9,927 nt of DNA from Candidatus Bathyarchaeota archaeon (GCA_026015225.1 JAOZGV010000152.1:1-9927); one strand, 5' to 3'; shown: positions 1-6,537, counted from the stretch's first letter. Made by a program: numbers and translations. Notes: generated from the letters alone by a model not told the origin.

Positions 1-46
1 ATAGATATTGCAAAAAATTTTTCAGACTTTATTGTAATATTCGCTT

Positions 47-304
47 ATGCATCCACTAAAGAAAATATTTGATAGAATTATTTGGGACCGTAGAGAAAAA
101 AAGAAAAATTATGAATTGGTCTTCATTCATCGAGGCGCTCATAAGGACCGGAGAACCATTCCATTTGAATCGATAAAAGAAGTATCAAAGTCTACACTCA
201 CATATATCTGTAACGGAGAGAACATCACAATTCCCTTACACAGAGTGATTCTTGTTCGAAATATTCAAACAAAAGAATTCATTTGGAGAAAAATTGAGAA
301 ATAA
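47..304 (+). CDS. MJ1316-domain (DUF504/UPF0248) RNA-end recognition protein
   Basis: This 85-residue protein has the usual length and features of the MJ1316 / DUF504 (UPF0248) family: an N-terminal MHPLKKIFDRIIWD segment, FIHRG near residues 26-30, and IPLHRVILVR near residues 62-71. The family has been predicted, from comparative genomics of RNA-repair systems, to recognise RNA ends carrying cyclic phosphate groups. That role is established only as a prediction. The gene ends 2 nt before the end of rtcA on the opposite strand, so an RNA-end binder and an RNA 3'-phosphate cyclase are neighbours, which supports the RNA-repair assignment. No Shine-Dalgarno sequence precedes the ATG. An AT-rich stretch around 10-24 is at the right distance to be a TATA box for a leaderless transcript. 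Small basic cytosolic protein; no membrane segment or signal peptide. Confidence 0.85.
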   Translation: MHPLKKIFDRIIWDRREKKKNYELVFIHRGAHKDRRTIPFESIKEVSKSTLTYICNGENITIPLHRVILVRNIQTKEFIWRKIEK

Positions 305-306
305 AA

Positions 307-1380
307 TCATTTGAATTTATTTCTGAACGCAATTCCTGAGCACGTAATTTCTGCGGTCTTATCGATTCCTCTCTTTACAGCATATTTTATGCCTAGAATT
401 CTCTCACAAATTTCGATGTTGGTCAAAGTATGTAGAGATAGATTTGTAATTTTTATTCTTGATTCTCCATTAGCAAGTCCCATATACATGATTATTTGAT
501 CAGCTAGATGACTATCCACGGGTGATTTCTTTTTGAGTTCGTTTATAATGCATAGCGCAGCGTCCTCACCTACTCTCTCGGCAGTTTTATCAATTCTTCC
601 AAGGCTATCGGCTCCCAGGATTGCGCCAGATTTTAACTTTGCAAAAAGTACTATGCCGCAGCCTCGATCAAATGCACATTTTCGATCTGATGGCTTCAAT
701 GACTCTAAATCGATCTTAACATCATTATAACCATTCATGATTAAAACTCTTTTAGCGCTCTTTGCCATTCTTTCTATAATGTGTGATTTTAGTCTCGAAC
801 TATAAGATATTCCGTAAATACAATCAACACTTTTAAAATCTGTTATTTGAATTGATTTTAACTGTAAAAGGGGTTTGAATTCTGTTTTTACTAACCCACC
901 ACCTTTTGGATAAAGTCCTCTACGTAAAAGATTGATTAAACCCTTAAATCCCATCTTACTTATTGTAGGTAAGAAAACTTCTTGCAAATATTCGATTGGA
1001 GGGGCTCTCGGATTATTTGTACCTCCCTTTATGCTTAACATGACATCATTTGCTGCAAATGCTGTTACTGGCATTAGTGCTTGGAGAAGTAGGCTTATAG
1101 AACCCGCTGTCCCTATATCTATGTTGAAAGAGCCACCTTTGATTGAGTTAGGAATGAAAGAAATTTCTTTTGAACCGATTTTAAGTCCGTCGATATTGGC
1201 ATTTGAGAGGGCCGCAACATATTTTACTGCACTTAAATGTTGGGCTCTTAATCCAGATATCGCTCGTTTAACACGGATATTGGAGATTCTTACAGGCTCA
1301 TTTATTATAGCAGATAGCGCTATTGACGTTCTTAAAATTTGACCGCCACCTTCTAATATATCCCCCGGTATATTGATCAT
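307..1380 (-). CDS. rtcA: RNA 3'-terminal phosphate cyclase
   Basis: RtcA converts an RNA 3'-phosphate to a 2',3'-cyclic phosphate using ATP, through an enzyme-AMP intermediate on a His. The 357-residue protein is full length for the family. It shows the N-terminal GGGQILRTS (residues 12-20), the GLRAQHL segment near residues 43-49, DIGTAGSISLLLQ near residues 88-100, a YPKGGG loop, and near the C terminus HLADQ, whose His (about residue 291) matches the adenylylated His of E. coli RtcA. The ATG at 1380 has a clear AGGAG at 1391-1387, six bases upstream. A run reading TTAAAAACTTT on the minus strand (1422-1412) is a possible TATA element. The gene is divergent from nadM and convergent, 2 nt apart, with the MJ1316-domain gene. 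No tRNA ligase rtcB is in the window. Confidence 0.93.
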   Translation of the reverse strand: MINIPGDILEGGGQILRTSIALSAIINEPVRISNIRVKRAISGLRAQHLSAVKYVAALSNANIDGLKIGSKEISFIPNSIKGGSFNIDIGTAGSISLLLQALMPVTAFAANDVMLSIKGGTNNPRAPPIEYLQEVFLPTISKMGFKGLINLLRRGLYPKGGGLVKTEFKPLLQLKSIQITDFKSVDCIYGISYSSRLKSHIIERMAKSAKRVLIMNGYNDVKIDLESLKPSDRKCAFDRGCGIVLFAKLKSGAILGADSLGRIDKTAERVGEDAALCIINELKKKSPVDSHLADQIIMYMGLANGESRIKITNLSLHTLTNIEICERILGIKYAVKRGIDKTAEITCSGIAFRNKFK

Positions 1381-1500
1381 ACATTTCTCCTGAAATATTC
1401 CTATGAAATATGAAAGTTTTTAACTCTGTCGAAATCAATATGATATGTTACGCATTCTATTTTTTTTCAAATTTATTGATTATATCTTGGAGGATTCTTC

Positions 1501-2046
1501 TTGATTAAGGTTGGATTATATGTTGGTCGCTTTCAACCCTTTCATATGGGTCATATAGAGGCCATTAAATACGCGTTAAAGAAAGTCGATGAATTGATTA
1601 TCGCTATAGGAAGTGCTCAATACAGTTATACATTGGATAATCCTTTCACAACTGGAGAAAGAATAACCATGATAAGAATAGGGCTTTATGAATCTGGAAT
1701 AGATACTTCAAAATATCAAATTGTACCTATCCCTGATATCAATATTCACACGCTCTGGATAGCTTACGTCAAGTCCTATACTCCAAAATTTGATCTGGTA
1801 TTTTCAAATGAACCGCTCACCTCAAGATTGTTTAAAGAAACTGGAATTAAAGTAGAGAGTATTCCCTATTTCAATAGAAATGTATGTTCTGCCACTGAGA
1901 TTAGAAAGAGAATGATTTCAAATGAAGATTGGCAATCTTTAATGCCAAAAAGCGTGAGCTCTTATCTAATGGAGATAGACGGGGTTGATAGGATCATCGA
2001 ATTGACAAGAACAGACAATCCTTCAATCCAAAAAAGTAAGTTTTAG
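1501..2046 (+). CDS. nadM: archaeal-type nicotinamide-nucleotide adenylyltransferase
   Basis: NadM makes NAD+ from NMN and ATP (or NaAD from NaMN), the last step of NAD synthesis. The 181-residue protein carries GRFQPFHMGH at residues 9-18, including the HxGH nucleotidylyltransferase signature (15-18). It also has GSAQYSYT (37-44) with NPFTTGER (47-54), typical of the archaeal family, and SATEIRKRM at 130-138, the equivalent of the ISSTxIR ATP-binding motif. The start is TTG: GGAGG at 1489-1493 lies seven bases upstream and no in-frame ATG exists before residue 16, which is inside the HxGH motif. The 3' end overlaps the 3' end of the SAM hydroxide adenosyltransferase on the other strand by 24 bp, and the last residues (roughly NPSIQKSKF) are poorly conserved-looking tail. 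Divergent from rtcA across a 120-nt gap. Confidence 0.95.
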   Translation: MIKVGLYVGRFQPFHMGHIEAIKYALKKVDELIIAIGSAQYSYTLDNPFTTGERITMIRIGLYESGIDTSKYQIVPIPDINIHTLWIAYVKSYTPKFDLVFSNEPLTSRLFKETGIKVESIPYFNRNVCSATEIRKRMISNEDWQSLMPKSVSSYLMEIDGVDRIIELTRTDNPSIQKSKF

Positions 2047-2820
2047 TTTATCACCTCGCTTTGCTGCAATTCTATTTCCTGCGTTTCCAAGATTTTCTGC
2101 AATTTCCAAAAAATTGTGGCTACCTATTAATGCCGTTAGCTCTTGTGAACTCACGTCTGAGTAGGTTCTTTGAAAATTAATATGATAATTTTTATCTCTG
2201 AATTGAAGTAATATAATAGAATCAAAATTTAATTTCAAATCATTTAAATCAGTTGAATGAACGTTTGTAATCAAATTTCCATAATTATCAATATGAATTA
2301 TTTTACAAATTACCTCATTTTCTCTGAATTCTGCCTTCTCAAACTCTATTATAAGATAATCATCAATTTTTTCACCTATTGAACATAATTTGTGTCGTTC
2401 CGCAATGAGAGCAGCTGTGTAAGCGAATATGTCTCTTCCGTGGAAAGTTGGAGAGATCTCCTCTTTGAAAATATCAACTTTGTTGATATGATAAACATCT
2501 TCAATACCTTCGTTCTTTGAAGCCAAAGTTAAAATTCCATTATCGGGGCCGACGTAATAATTATTCTTCGCTTTAATGATTATTGGTTTTCTCTCTCCAC
2601 CAACTCCTGGATCAACGACCGCTACGTGAACTGTCCCATCAGGAAAATATCGTACAGCAGAGGCGAGGATAAACATACCCATTTCAATATCGAATTTTTT
2701 TATATCGTGAGTTATATCTACGATCCCAGTATCAGGAGATGTGGAGAGAATTATCCCCTTCATCTCGGCAACATAGGAGTCTTTTAAACCAAAGTCAGAT
2801 AATAATGTAATGATCGCCAT
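2023..2820 (-). CDS. SAM hydroxide adenosyltransferase (DUF62 family)
   Basis: This 265-residue protein belongs to the DUF62 / SAM hydroxide adenosyltransferase family, which hydrolyses S-adenosylmethionine to adenosine and methionine and is related to the fluorinase and chlorinase enzymes. The sequence shows LLSDFG near residues 6-11, VVDPGVGGER at 68-77, GPDNG at 91-95, FHGRDIFA at 126-133 and HIDNYGNLITN at 176-186. The Asp-Arg-His triad described for the archaeal enzyme corresponds to D70, R77 and H127 here, all present. A hydrolase is therefore more likely than a halogenase, although halide use cannot be excluded by eye. The ATG at 2820 has only a weak Shine-Dalgarno (AGGTCG). Its physiological role in archaea is not settled. 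It overlaps nadM by 24 bp tail to tail and diverges from the metallophosphoesterase gene. Confidence 0.93.
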   Translation of the reverse strand: MAIITLLSDFGLKDSYVAEMKGIILSTSPDTGIVDITHDIKKFDIEMGMFILASAVRYFPDGTVHVAVVDPGVGGERKPIIIKAKNNYYVGPDNGILTLASKNEGIEDVYHINKVDIFKEEISPTFHGRDIFAYTAALIAERHKLCSIGEKIDDYLIIEFEKAEFRENEVICKIIHIDNYGNLITNVHSTDLNDLKLNFDSIILLQFRDKNYHINFQRTYSDVSSQELTALIGSHNFLEIAENLGNAGNRIAAKRGDKLKLTFLD

Positions 2821-2910
2821 AAATTAAATCGACCTAATAAGTAAAAAAATGATTGTTTCTTTAATAATGATTATGCAAATCTTATTCAATCTCAAAATAA
2901 GTGAATATGG

Positions 2911-3564
2911 ATGAGAATATTAGTAATTTCAGACATTCATGGGAGTAGAAACGCAGTAATAAAATCTGCTGAGATTGCTTCAAGAAAAAAAATCGATCTG
3001 ATATTGGTGTTGGGGGATATCTCTCACAATGATTTTGAAGAGGCAATCTCATTACTTGAAATACTTGCAAAAATTAAAAAAGTTTTTTTCATTCCGGGAA
3101 ATATGGATTCAAAAAAATTATTGACTTGGACTAGGGATAATATAGTGAATATACATTGTAAAGTAGAAGCGATCAATAACGATCAAAAAATTCTTGGAAT
3201 AGGTGGTTCCTCTATTACTCCTTTTAACACATCAATCGAATTTAAGGAGGAAGATATTGCTACAAAGCTAGATGAATCGTCAAAATATTTGGAAGGTAAG
3301 AAGTTTATCTTTGCCTCTCATTGTCCTCCTAGAAATACAAAAATCGACGAAACAAATTTTGGGATGCATGGGGGCAGTACATCAATATACAAATTTATCG
3401 CGCAAGAAAAACCTGATATGAATGTATGTGGGCACATTCATGAGGCTTTTGGAATAGATTACATAGGTGATACGATTATAGTAAATACCGGAGCTGCTAA
3501 AGACAGTCGATACGCAATAATTGAGAGCGATCAATATTGGAAATTTAATCTATATAATTTCTAA
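2911..3564 (+). CDS. calcineurin-like metallophosphoesterase (COG2129-like)
   Basis: A 217-residue binuclear-metal phosphoesterase. The complete set of metal-binding motifs is present: SDIHG with D8 and H10, LGDIS with D36, PGNMD with N64, SHCPP with H137, and CGHIHE with H175 and H177. The GNMD form and the overall length resemble archaeal Icc-related phosphoesterases (COG2129 type) rather than the MJ0936/YfcE type, but the substrate cannot be read from the sequence. It stands as a single gene: divergent from the SAM hydroxide adenosyltransferase across 90 nt and followed by ribK on the same strand after 77 nt with its own promoter. The ATG has no convincing Shine-Dalgarno, and the upstream GTG and ATG at 2901 and 2907 are out of frame. 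Cytosolic; no signal peptide. Confidence 0.9.
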   Translation: MRILVISDIHGSRNAVIKSAEIASRKKIDLILVLGDISHNDFEEAISLLEILAKIKKVFFIPGNMDSKKLLTWTRDNIVNIHCKVEAINNDQKILGIGGSSITPFNTSIEFKEEDIATKLDESSKYLEGKKFIFASHCPPRNTKIDETNFGMHGGSTSIYKFIAQEKPDMNVCGHIHEAFGIDYIGDTIIVNTGAAKDSRYAIIESDQYWKFNLYNF

Positions 3565-3572
3565 ACACCTAA

Positions 3573-3604
3573 TATAAAGGCGCTATCAAAAACATCTAAT
3601 TAGA
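3573..3604 (+). promoter_or_regulatory. ribK promoter with TCTAATTAGA operator candidate
   Basis: A TATAAA element occupies 3573-3578. The expected archaeal start site, about 27 bases downstream of its centre, falls near 3602, inside a perfect 10-bp palindrome TCTAATTAGA (3595-3604). A palindrome over the start site is a common archaeal repressor position. It fits auto-regulation by the winged-helix domain of the riboflavin kinase encoded downstream, but the operator role is inference. Confidence 0.45.
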
Positions 3605-3641
3605 GTATGGAGCGTTTAAGATAGATGGGGTTGGTCCTTCG

Positions 3642-4325
3642 ATGAAGGCAAATTTAATGATTACATTGTATAAACTCGCCGAAATTGGGGCATATCCTAA
3701 AGAGGTAAAATATTCAACTGCACATCTTGGCGAAAAATTAGGTTTATCTCAGCAAACAGCTTCTAGACATTTGATTGAATTGGAGAAGAACGATCTTATT
3801 AACAGATCCAAGTTCGGAAGAAAAGAATCGATACAAATAACTAAAAAGGGCTTTGAAGTACTGAAGGATTGGCATGTAAAACTTCAAAGAATTCTAGAAG
3901 GCGTTCAATATAGAATAAATATTGTGGGCAAATTATTTTCTGGATTTGGTGAGGGAGCATACTACATCTCGCATAAGGGATATGAGAAGCAATTTGTAGA
4001 AAGGCTTGGATTTAAACCGTATCCAGGCACATTAAATCTCAAAATACAAGGGCGAGATATTGGGAAGAAGAAGATTATTGAAGAAGGCTCGGTTCTAATG
4101 GTCGATGGCTTTAGTAATGATTCTAGAAATTTCGGCTCAGTTAGGTGTTGCAAAGCTATCATTAATGATAAAGTGGAGGGTGCAATTGTTTTTGCTTTGA
4201 GAACACATTATGGTGATGATGTTATTGAGCTTATTTCGCCTTATAATCTTAGACACAAATTGAAACTAAAAGATGGTGATGAGGTTAAAATGACTATTTT
4301 AAATCCCCCGCAATCTTCCTCTTAA
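3642..4325 (+). CDS. ribK: CTP-dependent riboflavin kinase with winged-helix regulator domain
   Basis: RibK phosphorylates riboflavin to FMN using CTP. Residues 1 to about 80 form a winged helix-turn-helix: STAHLGEKLGLSQQTASRHL is the recognition region, and GRKESIQITKKG is the wing. Residues from about 90 form the DUF120 kinase domain, with GKLFSGFGEGAYYIS (96-110), PYPGTLNLK (127-135), and HYGDDVIELISPYNLR (189-204) followed by LKLKDGDEV near the end. This two-domain layout matches RbkR-type proteins, which are both riboflavin kinase and transcription regulator of riboflavin genes in several archaea. Whether this one regulates is inferred. No upstream in-frame start exists, so the ATG at 3642 is used; no good Shine-Dalgarno is visible. 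The 3' end overlaps the 3' end of ribL by 32 bp on the opposite strand, so FMN-forming and FAD-forming genes are tail to tail. Confidence 0.94.
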   Translation: MKANLMITLYKLAEIGAYPKEVKYSTAHLGEKLGLSQQTASRHLIELEKNDLINRSKFGRKESIQITKKGFEVLKDWHVKLQRILEGVQYRINIVGKLFSGFGEGAYYISHKGYEKQFVERLGFKPYPGTLNLKIQGRDIGKKKIIEEGSVLMVDGFSNDSRNFGSVRCCKAIINDKVEGAIVFALRTHYGDDVIELISPYNLRHKLKLKDGDEVKMTILNPPQSSS

Positions 4326-5028
4326 TTTTAGTTGAACTATCGAGACCACTTTTACCGAATTTTTTAATTTTGATTACCTCTATATTCCATTTTTTTTCTT
4401 TTATTATTCTTTCAACCATTTTTTGGACATCTTCTTGATCATAACCCACCGTTATAATATCTGGCTTGGTTTTCTTTATTATATCCTCCATACTGAAGTC
4501 CTCTTTTCCTAAAATAGCCATATCTACAGGCTTTATGGCTTCTACCAAAGCTCGTCTTTGTTTTTCTGATAAGATTGGTCTTTTACCTTTACGACCCTCA
4601 ACTGTTTTGTCTCTTGCAACAACAACAACTAATCTGGAATTTCTACCGCCCACTTTTTTGGACTCTTCTAGAAACTTTAGATGGCCATAATGTAATAGGT
4701 CAAAAACACCGGTGGCAATAACGGTTTTACTCAATCCGATCCCCTTTTCTTTTTTATCACGATCATTCCAACTGAAGTCTATTACTTTTAAAAATATGAG
4801 AGCGTCAATCAAACCTTCCGCATAAGAGATCGACGTAAGGGATGTATCAGCATCTCCTTTACTTAAATAATAAATTGAATCTGATAGATAATTACGAATA
4901 CATTTTATTGTTAGATCAATGTCACCCTTGTTAAATCTGGGATTTAGATTAATTATTTTTAAATTCTTAAGAGCGGTTTCTACATTTACAATATATTTAA
5001 CTATCCTTTTTTCAGCTGATTTCCTCAG
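4294..5028 (-). CDS. ribL: DUF357 domain fused to archaeal FAD synthetase (RibL), apparent CTG start
   Basis: RibL transfers AMP from ATP to FMN to make FAD. The catalytic part has ATGVFDLLHYGH (residues 105-116, with HYGH as the HxGH motif), RDKTVEGRKGKRP, GYDQ, and SSTKIKRKI near the C terminus. The reading frame stays open upstream to a stop at 5055-5053. The extra N-terminal segment (residues about 1-88, ending ISYAEGLIDALIFL then KVIDFSWND) looks like DUF357, a small helical family often found beside archaeal FAD synthetase. No ATG, GTG or TTG occurs in frame before the TTG at 4812, which lies inside the DUF357 core. CTG at 5028 follows GGAGG (5040-5036) by seven bases and overlaps the dphB stop as CTGA, giving 244 residues. 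A separate RibL could also begin at TTG 4734 behind GGGGAT. The FAD synthetase call is firm; the fusion and CTG start are read directly from the frame but untested. Confidence 0.82.
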   Translation of the reverse strand: MRKSAEKRIVKYIVNVETALKNLKIINLNPRFNKGDIDLTIKCIRNYLSDSIYYLSKGDADTSLTSISYAEGLIDALIFLKVIDFSWNDRDKKEKGIGLSKTVIATGVFDLLHYGHLKFLEESKKVGGRNSRLVVVVARDKTVEGRKGKRPILSEKQRRALVEAIKPVDMAILGKEDFSMEDIIKKTKPDIITVGYDQEDVQKMVERIIKEKKWNIEVIKIKKFGKSGLDSSTKIKRKIAGDLK

Positions 5029-5828
5029 ACGTAGCCCTCCAAATCTTCTTTTTCAGCATTACAGATAATTTGTAAAGCCTCAGCCTCTATGAAGTGCAAC
5101 TTAGTTGGAAAGATCATTGAATGTGGGGGAGGTTCGAACTCATAATTCAATAGATCCGTTATTTTTCCAGCTTTTATTCTCATTCTATTAGAACCAACTC
5201 TCGATAATCCGATCGTTAATTTTTTCTCGTGAACTACACCATGCCCCATCTTTTTCTCATCAGAAAGTAATTTTTTAACTGCTTCATCTATGGTCAAATA
5301 TTTCCCTTTTTCTGCATCTACATCTAAAAGGGCTAGAGTATGAAGTCCAATCCTCTCATTTTCTTTTATGAACGTAAAAATAGATCTTGGTATAGGACCG
5401 AATTCGCTGAAAGGTATTGTAATTGTCCTGCCAAATTTATATATCTGCAGTCCGGTTGCTCCAGAAATAGCCGAAATTATTGAAGACGAATTTATTACTC
5501 TAGTCTTTATGCCCATCTTTTCTGCTTGAAGTCTTAAAGACACATGTGTTGTTGCAACCATTGGGTCACCGGGCACAAATAATGAAACATTCTTCTTTAA
5601 TGCTAATTTTAAAATTTTTTCCTTCGAATTTTCTTCTAAATCTGCCCTTTTTAAAATTTTTACATCTTTATTTAATAAATCCGATAGATTGCCTAAGCTC
5701 AATTCAGGTAGATAGCTTGTGTAAAGTTCGGCTAATACTATGTCAGATTCTCTTGCAATTTCTAGACCTTGCAATGATATACTTTTTTCATTATATAATC
5801 CTAGTCCAATAAAAGATAGACTTGACAA
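5025..5828 (-). CDS. dphB: diphthine synthase
   Basis: DphB is the SAM-dependent methyltransferase that builds the diphthine intermediate on the modified His of translation elongation factor 2. The 267-residue protein is full length. It shows the tetrapyrrole-methylase fold motifs expected: FIGLGL at 6-11, the VPGDPMVATTH loop at 85-95, and SSSIISAISGATGLQIYKFG at 114-133. The start is TTG, supported by GAGGG at 5839-5835, six bases upstream, and by a TATA-like element further up. The stop codon TGA (5027-5025) overlaps the putative CTG start of the DUF357-ribL gene, and GGAGG of that gene lies within the last dphB codons, so the two are probably co-transcribed and translationally coupled. 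No other diphthamide gene is in the window. Confidence 0.95.
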   Translation of the reverse strand: MSSLSFIGLGLYNEKSISLQGLEIARESDIVLAELYTSYLPELSLGNLSDLLNKDVKILKRADLEENSKEKILKLALKKNVSLFVPGDPMVATTHVSLRLQAEKMGIKTRVINSSSIISAISGATGLQIYKFGRTITIPFSEFGPIPRSIFTFIKENERIGLHTLALLDVDAEKGKYLTIDEAVKKLLSDEKKMGHGVVHEKKLTIGLSRVGSNRMRIKAGKITDLLNYEFEPPPHSMIFPTKLHFIEAEALQIICNAEKEDLEGYV

Positions 5829-5865
5829 GTTTAGCCCTCAATATTGTTTACTAATTCATGTATGA

Positions 5866-5875
5866 AATATATAAT
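5866..5875 (-). promoter_or_regulatory. TATA-like element for dphB-ribL
   Basis: On the minus strand this reads ATTATATATT. Its centre is about 43 bases upstream of the dphB TTG, which would put the transcript start near 5844 and leave a leader of about 16 nt holding the GAGGG ribosome-binding site. Inferred from spacing only. Confidence 0.45.
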
Positions 5876-5949
5876 TAATTTAATAGTCAAAAATTGTTTG
5901 GCGTGCAGTTAACAATTCAATAGAGATGTAGTTTAATAAAACAAAAAAA

Positions 5950-5985
5950 TTTTTAAATTGAATTTTGACTATGCCTTTAAAAGGC
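5950..5985 (+). promoter_or_regulatory. tRNA-Lys promoter region
   Basis: TTTTTAAATT at 5950-5959 is a good TATA candidate for the tRNA gene, placing the transcript start near 5981 and giving a short 5' leader. Overlapping that start site is a 13-nt palindrome, GCCTTTAAAAGGC (5973-5985). It may be a leader hairpin or simply a second AT core. A leader is consistent with the first intron motif, whose outer helix uses leader bases 5994-5995. Confidence 0.45.
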
Positions 5986-6004
5986 GGGAAAATCTGGGCC
6001 CGTA

Positions 6005-6033
6005 GACTAGGAGATTTCTTCCTGGATCGGGAG
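6005..6033 (+). other. tRNA-Lys intron 1 (29 nt, position 9/10) with bulge-helix-bulge
   Basis: The splice motif reads: outer helix CTGGG (5994-5998) with CTCAG (6035-6039, one G-T pair); central 4-bp helix CCCG (5999-6002) with CGGG (6028-6031); three-base bulges TAG (6003-6005) and AGG (6032-6034); and an inner stem CTAGGAG (6007-6013) with TTCCTGG (6019-6025, two G-T pairs). Cutting after the second base of each bulge restores TA-GCTC, the normal tRNA 8-13 sequence. Boundaries assume the standard cutting position. Confidence 0.82.
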
Positions 6034-6055
6034 GCTCAGCCAGGAAGAGCAGCGG

Positions 6056-6080
6056 ACCAATCTATTAAGATTGGGCTGAT
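6056..6080 (+). other. tRNA-Lys intron 2 (25 nt, position 30/31) with bulge-helix-bulge
   Basis: All helices are perfectly paired: outer AAGAG (6045-6049) with CTCTT (6082-6086), central CAGC (6050-6053) with GCTG (6075-6078), three-base bulges GGA (6054-6056) and ATG (6079-6081), and inner CCAATCT (6057-6063) with AGATTGG (6068-6074) closing on a four-base loop. Cutting after the second bulge base joins GCGG to G and completes the anticodon stem. The intron lies in the stem, not at the canonical 37/38 site. Confidence 0.88.
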
Positions 6081-6155
6081 GCTCTTAACCCGAAGGTCGC
6101 GGGTTCAAATCCCGTCGGGCCCGCCACAATATTACCCCCTGAAATAAGTTCAAGA

Positions 6156-6165
6156 TTTATTTTTT
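6156..6165 (+). terminator. T-rich terminator after tRNA-Lys
   Basis: TTTATTTTTT begins 30 nt after the encoded CCA. Archaeal RNA polymerase commonly stops at such T runs without a hairpin. Confidence 0.5.
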
Positions 6166-6537
6166 AGCTCAGCATACATAGATTGAACAAGAATGAGAAG
6201 CTGTCGGAAACCCAGGGGTATTCAGTACTAAAGCGCGTGTTCTATTGAACGACTATCTATGAATAGATTACTGATATTTAGTCGATAAGATCGACTAGTT
6301 GTTACCCATTTTAAGATAAATAGTGTAATAACTTTTAATATTTCAACTTAAATTTTATTATCTAATATGCCTTATAATTACAATTTAATGTTTTCTTTAA
6401 CCAAAGAATCGGGATTATTGAAAATTAGAGAACTCCCTTTAGGGAACTCGTCCATTCCTTCTAATGTAATTCACTCTTCAGAGCTCAAAAACAATAATTT
6501 ATTTTAAGCTAGCCCGTTAAATGGCTTTTATAATATG
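6166..6537. other. gene-poor stretch with hairpins and one possible small ORF
   Basis: No confident gene. Three structures stand out: ATCTATGAATAGAT (6255-6268, a 6-bp hairpin), an 8-bp hairpin TAGTCGAT / ATCGACTA (6279-6286, 6290-6297), and CGACTA at 6250-6255, which could pair with the same TAGTCG. The GC-rich word GCGCGTG lies just before these. A 46-codon ORF sits in 6367-6507 and is listed separately. Confidence 0.5.
6367..6507 (+). CDS. possible small protein, 46 aa, unrecognised
   Basis: An ATG-to-TAA frame of 46 codons starting MPYNYNLMFSLTKESG and ending SSELKNNNLF. I do not recognise it. In favour: a TATA-like TTTTAATA (6333-6340) lies about 30 bases before the ATG, the right distance for a leaderless transcript. 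Against: no Shine-Dalgarno, low-complexity Asn/Ser/Leu composition, and a length that chance alone can give in AT-rich DNA. No membrane segment or metal motif is visible. Confidence 0.2.
   Translation: MPYNYNLMFSLTKESGLLKIRELPLGNSSIPSNVIHSSELKNNNLF

Larger units (their letters stand above)
5996..6126 (+). tRNA. tRNA-Lys(CTT) with two introns, 3' CCA encoded
   Basis: Removing 6005-6033 and 6056-6080 leaves a 77-nt tRNA that folds fully. The acceptor stem is GGGCCCG (5996-6002) with CGGGCCC (6116-6122), discriminator G6123 and encoded CCA (6124-6126). The D arm is GCTC / GAGC (6034-6037, 6047-6050) with a 9-nt loop. The anticodon stem joins GCGG (6052-6055) and G6081 against CCCGA (6089-6093), four pairs plus a G-A at 27-43. 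The anticodon loop is CTCTTAA (6082-6088) with anticodon CTT, the variable loop is AGGTC, and the T arm is GCGGG / CCCGT with loop TTCAAAT. CTT, G73 and the GGGCC-type acceptor agree with archaeal tRNA-Lys. Without removing both introns the D and anticodon arms cannot form. A run TTTATTTTTT follows as terminator. Confidence 0.9.

Noticed and set aside
311..1342. Three plus-strand open frames opposite rtcA
   Set aside because: They are antisense shadows of a gene with all its family motifs on the minus strand.
2023..2820. A fluorinase or chlorinase instead of a SAM hydroxide adenosyltransferase
   Set aside because: The Asp-Arg-His triad of the hydroxide-using enzymes is intact and there is no halometabolite pathway nearby.
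4294..4812. FAD synthetase as a 172-residue protein starting at TTG 4812
   Set aside because: That TTG lies within the conserved end of the DUF357 segment and has no Shine-Dalgarno; starts at CTG 5028 or TTG 4734 are better supported.
5965..6147. A 60-codon plus-strand open frame across the tRNA region
   Set aside because: It coincides with the intron-containing tRNA-Lys, whose folding and splice motifs explain the sequence fully.
6127..6300. C/D box guide RNA next to the tRNA
   Set aside because: CTGA words occur, but no convincing C box (RTGATGA) lies at the right distance on the same strand.
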